NCBI GenBank assembly: GCA_964472725.1
Contig: CAYYLZ010000103.1
Location: forward strand, 1-5,040
Direction: 5' to 3'
DNA: 5,040 nucleotides
DNA from: RGIG6375 sp964472725
GTDB taxonomy: Bacteria; Bacillota; Clostridia; Oscillospirales; Oscillospiraceae
Position numbers and translations under genes: made by a program. This document shows positions 1-5,040 of the stretch, one piece after another. How positions within the stretch are numbered: position 1 is the first letter of the stretch; each line of letters begins with the position of its first letter. The notes beneath the pieces are model-generated. The model was not told where the DNA came from, did not search any database, and was given only the letters and a program-made list of their open reading frames with translations.

Positions 1-282
1 CCCTATTACCTCTACCGCCAGAAGTTCACCTCCGGCGGCTACGAGAACGTGGGCTGGTCAAAGCCCGGCTTCGACGGGATTTACAACGTCTGCATGATGG
101 AGGAGCTTCATTCCACCCTCTCTCTCGGCGCAGGCGGCGTTACCAAGCTGGTCAACCCCGAAACCGGCCTTATCGAGCGCATTTTCAATAAAAAATACCC
201 CTACGAATACATCAGCTCCATCGACGAGCTTATTTCCGCCAAGGAATACATGAAGGAATTCTACGCAAAAATGCGGGGATAA
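1..282 (+). CDS. hemZ: C-terminal part of HemZ-like oxygen-independent coproporphyrinogen dehydrogenase (5' end outside window)
   Basis: Frame 1 is open from the first base to the TAA at 280-282 and gives the last 93 residues of a protein whose start lies upstream. The segment reads YYLYRQK, then ENVGWSKPG, GIYNVCMMEE, SLGAGGVTKLV and a lysine/tyrosine-rich tail. This matches the C-terminal region of HemZ, a HemN-related radical SAM family of Firmicutes annotated as converting coproporphyrinogen III to protoporphyrinogen IX without oxygen. The radical SAM CxxxCxxC cluster motif belongs to the missing N-terminal half, so catalysis cannot be checked here. The next gene starts 16 nt after the stop, suggesting co-transcription. 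Many HemN/HemZ-like proteins in anaerobes that lack haem synthesis are not true coproporphyrinogen oxidases, so the substrate is uncertain although family membership looks good. Confidence 0.85.
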   Translation, partial: PYYLYRQKFTSGGYENVGWSKPGFDGIYNVCMMEELHSTLSLGAGGVTKLVNPETGLIERIFNKKYPYEYISSIDELISAKEYMKEFYAKMRG

Positions 283-298
283 CAAGGAGGCAACACAC

Positions 299-1042
299 AT
301 GGCTATATTCCACCCCGGTGACAGAACCCTTACCAGACTTATGATAGAGCTTGCCGGTTTCAAGGCAGGCGACCGCATTCTCGACATGGGCTGCGGCGAC
401 GGCGAGACCATGAGCTATATGCGCGACGAATTCGGCATCAAGCCCTACGGCTGTGACATGGATCAGAACATGCTTGACCGCGCGCTGGAGCGCGATCCCG
501 CCCTTAAGCTGCGCCACACCGAGGGCGTGGAGCTGGATTACCCCTCCTACTACTTCGACGGCGTTATCATGGAATGCTCCTTCTCCCTCATGAGCCGCCA
601 CGACGAGCTGCTCCATGAGCTTTACTGCATCATGAAGCCCGGCGCACGCATGGCCATCAGCGACCTTTACATCATCAATCCCGACCCCACCCTGGCCGCC
701 GAGGCATATCTCAACGCCCGCGCCATTCTTGACCGTCCCCGTCAGGACAACGACTGCGACAATTCTCCCCTTTACCCCTCCCCCTACATTCTAGACGGTA
801 TGTTCATGCAGGACAAGTTCATCGAGGTCGTCCGTGAGACCGGCTTCGAGATAGTCGCATTCAAGGACAAGACCCCCGAGCTGCGTGATTTTTACGCTCA
901 GGCGCTTATGGACTACGGCTCCATTGACAAATTCTTCGAGGCCACCCTGCCCGAGGGCAGCGAGCCCTGCAATTTCTGCCGCACCAAGCCCGGCAAGAAC
1001 ACCGGCTACTTCGTGATGGTAGTGGAGAAGCCCGCGAAATGA
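299..1042 (+). CDS. Class I SAM-dependent methyltransferase, DVU_1556 (TrsM)-like
   Basis: This 247-residue soluble protein should transfer a methyl group from S-adenosylmethionine to an unknown acceptor. Motif I, LDMGCGDGE (residues 28-36), is the glycine-rich SAM loop. The acidic end of strand 2 lies in YGCDMDQNML (50-59), the motif IV/V region is FDGVIMECSFSL (86-97), and the post-motif segment is MKPGARMAISDLYI (112-125). A C-terminal extension carries a CxxC pair (C224, C227) shortly before the final strand GYFVMVVEKP. The start is set by AAGGAGG at 284-290, 8 nt before the ATG. Its stop overlaps the start of the CoA ligase as ATGA, indicating translational coupling. The fold is certain from motif I. 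Assignment to the DVU_1556/TrsM family rests on the MEC motif, the Cys-containing tail and the neighbours, and is from memory. It could otherwise be a generic methyltransferase-11 family member. Confidence 0.88.
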   Translation: MAIFHPGDRTLTRLMIELAGFKAGDRILDMGCGDGETMSYMRDEFGIKPYGCDMDQNMLDRALERDPALKLRHTEGVELDYPSYYFDGVIMECSFSLMSRHDELLHELYCIMKPGARMAISDLYIINPDPTLAAEAYLNARAILDRPRQDNDCDNSPLYPSPYILDGMFMQDKFIEVVRETGFEIVAFKDKTPELRDFYAQALMDYGSIDKFFEATLPEGSEPCNFCRTKPGKNTGYFVMVVEKPAK

Positions 1043-2040
1043 GCCGCCCGACCCTTGACAAATGGCTGGGCGCAAAGATAAACGCGCCCCTCTCCCGCCC
1101 CGCACTGGAAAAATATCAGCTCTCGCGTCTTAACGAAACCATCGCGCTGGCACGGGAAAACTCCAAATATTACTCACAAAGGCTCCCGCTCGGGAGCCTT
1201 AGCAGTATCCGCGACCTTGAAACCCTGCCCTTCACCCGCCCGGAGGAGCTTTACGCCGACCCCTACGCCTTTCTCTGCGTCAGCCCCCGCGAGGTGGAGC
1301 GCATAACCACCGTGGCCACCAGCGGCAGCAGCGGCGGCAGCAAGCGGATATTCTTCACCGCCGAGGACATAGAGCTTTGCGCCGACTTCTTCCATTACGG
1401 CATGCGCCTTATGGTGGACGAAACCGACCGCCTCGGCATACTCTTCCCCGCCTCCGCCCCCGGCTCCGTAGGCGAGCTTCTTGCCCGTGGTCTTGAACGT
1501 GGCGGCACGGCGGCGGTGCAGCTTTTCCACAAAATCGGCGACCTTGCCGCATTAGCGGCGGAAATCAGCGCGGAAAACATCACTTCCCTGGCCGGATTTC
1601 CCTCAATAATCCAATCGCTGGCGGAAAGTTATCCACATTTACCCATAAAAACCGTACTTCTCAGCGCCGACTTCGTTTCCCCCGACTGCCGCGAGGCTAT
1701 AAAAACCGCGTGGGGCGCGGAGGTTTTCGAGCATTACGGCATGACCGAGATGGGTCTGGGCTGCGCCGTAAGCTGTGAGCATCAGCTGGGCTACCATATC
1801 CGCGAGGCGGATATTCTCATCGAAATTATCGACCCCGATACCGGCCGCGTCCTCCCCGACGGTGAGTGGGGCGAGGTGGTTTTCACCACCCTTACCCGCC
1901 GCGCCATGCCCTTTATCCGCTACCGCACCGGCGACTTCAGCCGCTTTATCCCCGAACCCTGCCCCTGCGGCACAATGCTGCGCACCCTCGCCCACGTAGG
2001 CGACCGTGGAGTTCGGAAGAAGATACCGATTGTAAGATAA
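1039..2040 (+). CDS. PaaK-like AMP-dependent CoA ligase / adenylating enzyme, DVU_1553-like, without C-terminal lid domain
   Basis: This 333-residue protein belongs to the ANL adenylating superfamily near phenylacetate-CoA ligase, which activates a carboxylate with ATP and passes it to CoA or another thiol. Visible motifs are the P-loop TSGSSGGSKRI (94-104), the A5 motif EHYGMTEMG (231-239), an Asp-rich hinge strand with DGEWGEVVFTTLT (274-286) and the A7-type YRTGDF (295-300). CPCG (308-311) together with C241 and C246 could form the zinc site seen in some PaaK-like enzymes (inference). The N-terminus is coupled to the methyltransferase by an ATGA overlap, with a weak GGAG at 1024-1027. PaaK homologues are about 430 residues; this one ends about 33 residues after the A7 motif, so the roughly 100-residue lid with its usual catalytic lysine is absent. 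The last residues (GVRKKIPIVR) look atypical. It may be a compact family form, a truncation, or adenylation-only. The acid substrate is unknown. Confidence 0.85.
   Translation: MSRPTLDKWLGAKINAPLSRPALEKYQLSRLNETIALARENSKYYSQRLPLGSLSSIRDLETLPFTRPEELYADPYAFLCVSPREVERITTVATSGSSGGSKRIFFTAEDIELCADFFHYGMRLMVDETDRLGILFPASAPGSVGELLARGLERGGTAAVQLFHKIGDLAALAAEISAENITSLAGFPSIIQSLAESYPHLPIKTVLLSADFVSPDCREAIKTAWGAEVFEHYGMTEMGLGCAVSCEHQLGYHIREADILIEIIDPDTGRVLPDGEWGEVVFTTLTRRAMPFIRYRTGDFSRFIPEPCPCGTMLRTLAHVGDRGVRKKIPIVR
1179..1200. repeat. Perfect 10-bp inverted repeat inside the CoA ligase gene
   Basis: AAGGCTCCCG (1179-1188) is followed after 2 nt (CT) by its exact reverse complement CGGGAGCCTT (1191-1200). 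It falls in the N-terminal part of the CoA ligase, codons 47-54. The mRNA would form a strong GC-rich hairpin with a 4-nt loop once the innermost pair opens. No T-run follows on either strand, so it is not a standard intrinsic terminator. It could be chance in a GC-rich gene or a local mRNA structure. Confidence 0.6.
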
Positions 2041-2054
2041 ACGCAAAATCACGC

Positions 2055-2155
2055 GTCATTCAGAGGGCGAAGCCCGAAGAATCCCACATACAGACGCGCC
2101 GCAGTCGTTACTGCCCTCCGCTCAACCTGGGGATTCCTCGCAAGCTCGGAATGAC
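2055..2155. repeat. Intergenic imperfect inverted-repeat element (GTCATTC ... GAATGAC ends)
   Basis: The gap between the CoA ligase and the nucleotidyltransferase holds an element of about 100 bp with inverted ends. The left arm (2055-2085) begins GTCATTC and ends GAATCCC. The right arm (2130-2155) begins GGGATTCC and ends GAATGAC, the reverse complement of the left end. The arms differ in length (31 and 26 nt) and their centres diverge, keeping a shared GAG. The left arm contains its own small hairpin GGGC-GAA-GCCC (2065-2075). Elements with GTCATTC...GAATCCC ends are, from memory, a common non-coding dispersed repeat in many bacterial genomes, including Clostridia. Copy number here cannot be tested from one window. 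A short palindrome CACAT-A-ATGTG follows at 2155-2165. Transcribed within the operon, the element could fold and influence expression of the downstream gene. Confidence 0.7.
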
Positions 2156-2212
2156 ACATAATGTGGTGCACAGCAGAAACGAACAACACCGCACCCATAA
2201 TTCTCAATTTTT

Positions 2213-2218
2213 AAGGAG
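2213..2218 (+). promoter_or_regulatory. Ribosome binding site that fixes the start of the nucleotidyltransferase-phosphatase
   Basis: AAGGAG lies 7 nt before the ATG at 2226. It decides the start: the same frame is open far upstream, through the inverted-repeat element and into the CoA ligase, but only the ATG at 2226 has this signal and begins directly with the nucleotidyltransferase fold (MNIIAVILAAG). Confidence 0.85.
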
Positions 2219-2225
2219 CCAACCT

Positions 2226-3398
2226 ATGAACATCATCGCCGTAATACTCGCCGCGGGCTACTCCTCCCGCATGGGCAGCTTCAAACCCCTGCTGGAACTG
2301 GAAGGCGAGCCTGCCATCGCCCGCGTATGCCGCAGCTTTTCCCGGCTGGGGCTGCCTTTGTGCGTGGTGACTGGTCACAATGGGGCGGCTCTGCGCCCGA
2401 TAATCGAAAAACGCGGCGCTGTGGAGGCATATAACCCGGACTTTGCCGAGGGCATGTTCACCTCCATACGCGAAGGCGTCCGCTATGCCCACTCTCAGAA
2501 CGCCGACGGCGTGCTGCTCTCCCCGGTGGACTGCTCGCTGGTGACTTCTTCCGCCATAAAGCGCGTCCTCGACACCGCAGAAGCGAACCCCGACCGCTTC
2601 TCCGTTGCCGTTTTCGGCGGTAAAAAGGGACATCCCCTCTACATTCCCAAAAAAGCTTTCGAGGAAATTCTCGCCCACGACGGCACAAACGGCCTCAAGG
2701 GCGTTACCCGCCGCTACGACGGGGAGCTTATCCGTGTGGAGACCCTTGACGAGGGCGTTCTGCTGGACATGGACACCCCCGAAGGCTATGAGCACATGAA
2801 AAACTACCTCGTCGGCAGCGTGCCCAAGCTGGCGGAGCTGATAAAAAAACGCCGCTTCATTCTCGCCCGCCACGGCAGCACCGTACCCCACGGTGAGAAA
2901 ACCTTCATCGGCCGCCATAACGTACCCCTTTCCGACAAAGGCCGTCAGGAAGCCCGCGCCGCCGCGGAGCTTATCAAAAATCTCGCGCCCGCCGCAAAAA
3001 CCGTATACTGCTCCGACCTCTCCCGCTCACGGGACAGCGCCGAAGCCATCGCCGCCGCCCTTGGCGTCCAAACCCACGCCGACCCCCGCCTTGCCGAGCT
3101 TTCGCTGGGACAGTGGGACGGCCTGCCCATAAGCGAAGTAAAGCGCCGCTTCCCCGAAGAATACGCAGAGCGCGGACGTGATATTTTAGGCTACGTCACC
3201 CCCGGCGGCGAAAATTTCTATGAGCTGCAGTACCGTGTGGCGCTCTGCCTGACGGACATTCTGGCCGCTGACCCCAGCCCCGACATCGTCATCTGCGCCC
3301 ACAAGGGCGTTATCCAGTCCATTCTCGGCCTGCTGGACTGCCGAAACCCCGATTTTTCCGCCCAATCCCCCGCCAAAGGCGAGGTTGTGGTAAGATAA
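2226..3398 (+). CDS. MocA/MobA-like NTP transferase fused to a histidine phosphatase, DVU_1551-like
   Basis: This is a 390-residue two-domain soluble protein. Residues 1-195 are a GT-A nucleotidyltransferase closest in motif to MocA, the molybdenum-cofactor cytidylyltransferase: LAAGYSSRMGSFKPLL (8-23, NTP loop with R15 and K20), VTGHN (48-52), NPDFAEGMFTSIREG (70-84), SPVDCSLV (99-106, metal-site Asp), GHPLYIP (135-141) and LDMDTPEGYE (180-189). Residues 208-390 are a histidine phosphatase of the phosphoglycerate mutase/CobC type: RHG (215-217, catalytic H216), SDLSRSRDSAE (263-273, R267/R269), LAELSLGQWDG (289-299, E291) and AHKG (358-361, second His H359). All expected catalytic residues of both halves are present. 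It likely moves an NMP onto a phosphorylated small molecule and removes a phosphate from a related intermediate. The substrate is unknown. A cobinamide CobY-CobC-like role is an alternative, but the motifs favour MocA. From memory, this fusion matches the DVU_1551 family. Confidence 0.9.
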   Translation: MNIIAVILAAGYSSRMGSFKPLLELEGEPAIARVCRSFSRLGLPLCVVTGHNGAALRPIIEKRGAVEAYNPDFAEGMFTSIREGVRYAHSQNADGVLLSPVDCSLVTSSAIKRVLDTAEANPDRFSVAVFGGKKGHPLYIPKKAFEEILAHDGTNGLKGVTRRYDGELIRVETLDEGVLLDMDTPEGYEHMKNYLVGSVPKLAELIKKRRFILARHGSTVPHGEKTFIGRHNVPLSDKGRQEARAAAELIKNLAPAAKTVYCSDLSRSRDSAEAIAAALGVQTHADPRLAELSLGQWDGLPISEVKRRFPEEYAERGRDILGYVTPGGENFYELQYRVALCLTDILAADPSPDIVICAHKGVIQSILGLLDCRNPDFSAQSPAKGEVVVR

Positions 3399-3405
3399 CA
3401 AAACA

Positions 3406-3432
3406 GCGCCCCGTGTTCAAAACACGGGGCGC
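3406..3432. terminator. Bidirectional intrinsic terminator between convergent genes
   Basis: A perfect 12-bp GC-rich stem, GCGCCCCGTGTT (3406-3417) and its exact complement (3421-3432), has a CAA loop. It begins 8 nt after the stop of the nucleotidyltransferase-phosphatase and ends 12 nt before the stop of the minus-strand transporter. Reading plus, ATTTGT follows the stem; reading minus, TGTTTTGTT follows it, so the U-tract is better for the minus-strand gene. It probably ends both transcripts. Confidence 0.88.
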
Positions 3433-3444
3433 ATTTGTATGTAA

Positions 3445-5040
3445 TCAATCGTTGCTCTCGCCGAGGTACTTCTCCGCATAATTGCGGTACATATCGGCGT
3501 ATTCGTTGCTCTCGGAGCGAACCATCTTGCTGTAATCGTGGAGGTCGAGCTTCTCGCTGGAAAGCTCAATGACGCAGCCTGCGATATTGGAGCAATGGTC
3601 GGCCACGCGGCCAAGATTGGTCAGCAGGTCAGACCAGACGAAGCCCGCCTCAATGGAGCACTCACCGCGCTGCATACGCTGGATATGGAAGGTACGGAAG
3701 CGGTTCTTGAGCACGTCCACTATCTGCTTGAGAGGCTCGACCATGATGGCGGCGCTCAGGTCGTTATTCTTGAAGGCATTCACGGCAAGGTCGAGGATCT
3801 CATTGGTGGCGTCAAGAATGGTACCCAGCTCTCCCTGAGCGGCGGTGGTGAAGGCCATTTCCTTATCGCGCAGCTCCTCAGCGGAGGCAAGGATATTTAC
3901 GGCGTGGTCGGAAAGGCGCTCAAGGTCGCCTATCATGTGCAGGAGCTTGGCGGACTCCATGCTGTCCTCGGCGGAGAGGGAGAGTGCATTGAGCTTGACA
4001 AGATAGCTGCCCAGCGCGTCCTCATACTTATCGGCAAGGTCTTCCTTTTCGCGGATAATGGCAGCCTTGTCGGGATTATACCGGGTGAACATCTCCGCGG
4101 ACATCTTCAGAGCGGAGGCGGCGATGCCTGCCATATCGCCGGTGAGCAGACGGCACTGCTCCAGCGCAACGGAGGGAGTGGTCATAAGGCGCTCGTCTAT
4201 CTGGATATGATCCTCCATCTGCTCTGCGTCCTTGGCGTCGGGAACTATCTTATAGGACAGCTTCTCCAGCAGAGAAGAAGCGGGCAGGAGCATTGCGGTG
4301 CAGAGGATATTAAATGCAGAGTGGGCAACGGCTATGCCGGCTTCGCTGGCCATGCTGTTTACGAAATCGGAAAGGTCGAAAACATGGCGGGCGATGGTAA
4401 AGAGGGTGAGCAGCACGACGGTGCCTATTATATTAAAGGAAAGATGCACGATGGAAGCGCGGCGTGCGTTGCGATTGGTACCAACGGAGGAAATGAGCGC
4501 CGTCACACAGGTACCAATGTTCTGACCCATGATGATGGGGATAGCCATGCCGAAGTTGATCTGACCGGTGGAGGACAGAGCCTGCAGAATACCGACAGAA
4601 GCGGAAGAGGACTGGATAATGCCGGTGATAACCGCGCCTGCCAGCACGCCCAGCAGGGGGTTGGTGAACATGGTGAGGATATTTCGGAACGCGGGAACGT
4701 CCTTCAGGCCGGCAACAGCGCCGGACATGGTGTCCATGCCGAACATGAGGGTAGCAAAACCGAGAAGAATGGTAGCCGTATCCTTCTTCTTGCTGCTGCC
4801 GGTCATATAGAGAACTATACCGACAAGAGCAAGAATGGGAGTAAAGGAGGTGGGCTTGAGCAGCTGGATCCACAGGGTGTCGCTTTCGATGCCGGTAAGG
4901 GAGATAAGCCATGCGGTAACGGTGGTACCGACGTTTGCGCCCATGATTACGTTGATGGCCTGGCGCAGGCTCATAATGCCGGAGTTAACGAAGCCGACCA
5001 CCATAACGGTAGTTGCGGAAGAGGACTGAATTATAGCGGT
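3445..5040 (-). CDS. Na+/phosphate cotransporter family protein with C-terminal PhoU-like domain (N-terminus outside window)
   Basis: This inner-membrane protein of the NptA/Na-Pi cotransporter family would take up phosphate with sodium. The frame runs off the window edge; the ATG at 5004 is internal because QSSSATT lies just upstream of it in the same frame. The 531 visible residues contain the inverted-duplicate transport core: QSSSAT (5-10) with GANVGTTVTA (34-43), then QSSSAS (143-148) with GQNIGTCVTA (172-181). Hydrophobic segments lie near 13-32, 66-81, 90-103, 126-145, 203-217 and 235-252. From about 290 onward is a helical PhoU-like region with two diagnostic motifs, DLERLSDHAVNI (372-383) and NLGRVADHCSNI (475-486). 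Such tails are thought to sense or regulate phosphate flux. Judging by family size, only some tens of N-terminal residues are missing. It is convergent with the plus-strand operon, so not part of it. No frameshift is seen. Confidence 0.92.
   Translation of the reverse strand, partial: TAIIQSSSATTVMVVGFVNSGIMSLRQAINVIMGANVGTTVTAWLISLTGIESDTLWIQLLKPTSFTPILALVGIVLYMTGSSKKKDTATILLGFATLMFGMDTMSGAVAGLKDVPAFRNILTMFTNPLLGVLAGAVITGIIQSSSASVGILQALSSTGQINFGMAIPIIMGQNIGTCVTALISSVGTNRNARRASIVHLSFNIIGTVVLLTLFTIARHVFDLSDFVNSMASEAGIAVAHSAFNILCTAMLLPASSLLEKLSYKIVPDAKDAEQMEDHIQIDERLMTTPSVALEQCRLLTGDMAGIAASALKMSAEMFTRYNPDKAAIIREKEDLADKYEDALGSYLVKLNALSLSAEDSMESAKLLHMIGDLERLSDHAVNILASAEELRDKEMAFTTAAQGELGTILDATNEILDLAVNAFKNNDLSAAIMVEPLKQIVDVLKNRFRTFHIQRMQRGECSIEAGFVWSDLLTNLGRVADHCSNIAGCVIELSSEKLDLHDYSKMVRSESNEYADMYRNYAEKYLGESND

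Noticed and set aside
2055..2155. CRISPR-like or riboswitch reading of the intergenic repeat.
   Set aside because: There is only one inverted pair, with no regularly spaced direct repeats and no recognisable riboswitch core; a dispersed inverted-repeat element fits better.
2173..2201. Possible promoter before the nucleotidyltransferase, with CATAAT at 2196-2201 as a -10 box.
   Set aside because: The sequence 17 nt upstream (GCAGAA) does not resemble a -35 box, so an independent promoter is not supported.
1866..2225. Open reading frame continuing upstream of the nucleotidyltransferase start, overlapping the CoA ligase, hinting at a 510-residue protein or a ligase-transferase frameshift fusion.
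   Set aside because: The upstream translation is proline/arginine/histidine-rich and unlike any ligase lid domain, it runs through the inverted-repeat element, and a clear AAGGAG sits 7 nt before the ATG at 2226.
2211..2918. Long minus-strand open frame opposite the nucleotidyltransferase.
   Set aside because: Antisense shadow of a GC-rich gene: alanine/glycine/valine-rich, no recognisable motif, while the plus strand carries complete catalytic motifs.
5002..5004. ATG on the minus strand as the start of the Na/Pi transporter.
   Set aside because: The frame stays open to the window edge and encodes the conserved first QSSSATT motif upstream of this ATG, so the true start is outside the window.
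3569..5029. Several plus-strand open frames opposite the transporter, and a minus-strand frame at 4912-4433.
   Set aside because: All overlap the well-supported Na/Pi transporter frame and their translations show no family motifs.

Overview
The window is a gene-dense, fairly GC-rich bacterial chromosomal segment. It looks like an anaerobic Firmicute of the class Clostridia, plausibly a Ruminococcus/Oscillospiraceae-type gut organism. The basis is a HemZ-type radical SAM protein, strong AAGGAG ribosome sites, a PhoU-tailed Na/Pi transporter and the overall protein style. The taxon is an inference from gene content, not from a marker gene.

Layout: a block of plus-strand genes (1-3398) meets one minus-strand gene (5040-3445) at a perfect 12-bp stem-loop that can terminate both. 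The plus block holds: (1) the last 93 residues of a HemZ-like coproporphyrinogen dehydrogenase; (2) a class I SAM-dependent methyltransferase starting 16 nt later; (3) a PaaK-like AMP-dependent CoA ligase/adenylating enzyme joined to it by an ATGA overlap and lacking the usual C-terminal lid domain; (4) a 185-nt gap mostly filled by an imperfect inverted-repeat element; (5) a 390-residue fusion of a MocA/MobA-like nucleotidyltransferase to a histidine phosphatase. The minus-strand gene is a Na+/phosphate cotransporter-family protein with a PhoU-like tail, cut off at its N-terminus by the window edge.

The most interesting content is the trio methyltransferase, CoA ligase and nucleotidyltransferase-phosphatase. 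As far as I recall, the same three families recur together in the little-studied cluster typified by Desulfovibrio vulgaris DVU_1551-DVU_1557, which also has a radical SAM protein (TrsS), a small redox protein and a C-GCAxxG-C-C protein. Those extra members are not in this window and could lie upstream. The chemistry available here (methyl transfer, carboxylate adenylation, nucleotide transfer, phosphate removal) would suit assembly or modification of a small cofactor-like molecule, but no product can be named from the sequence. The downstream Na/Pi gene is convergent and probably unrelated.
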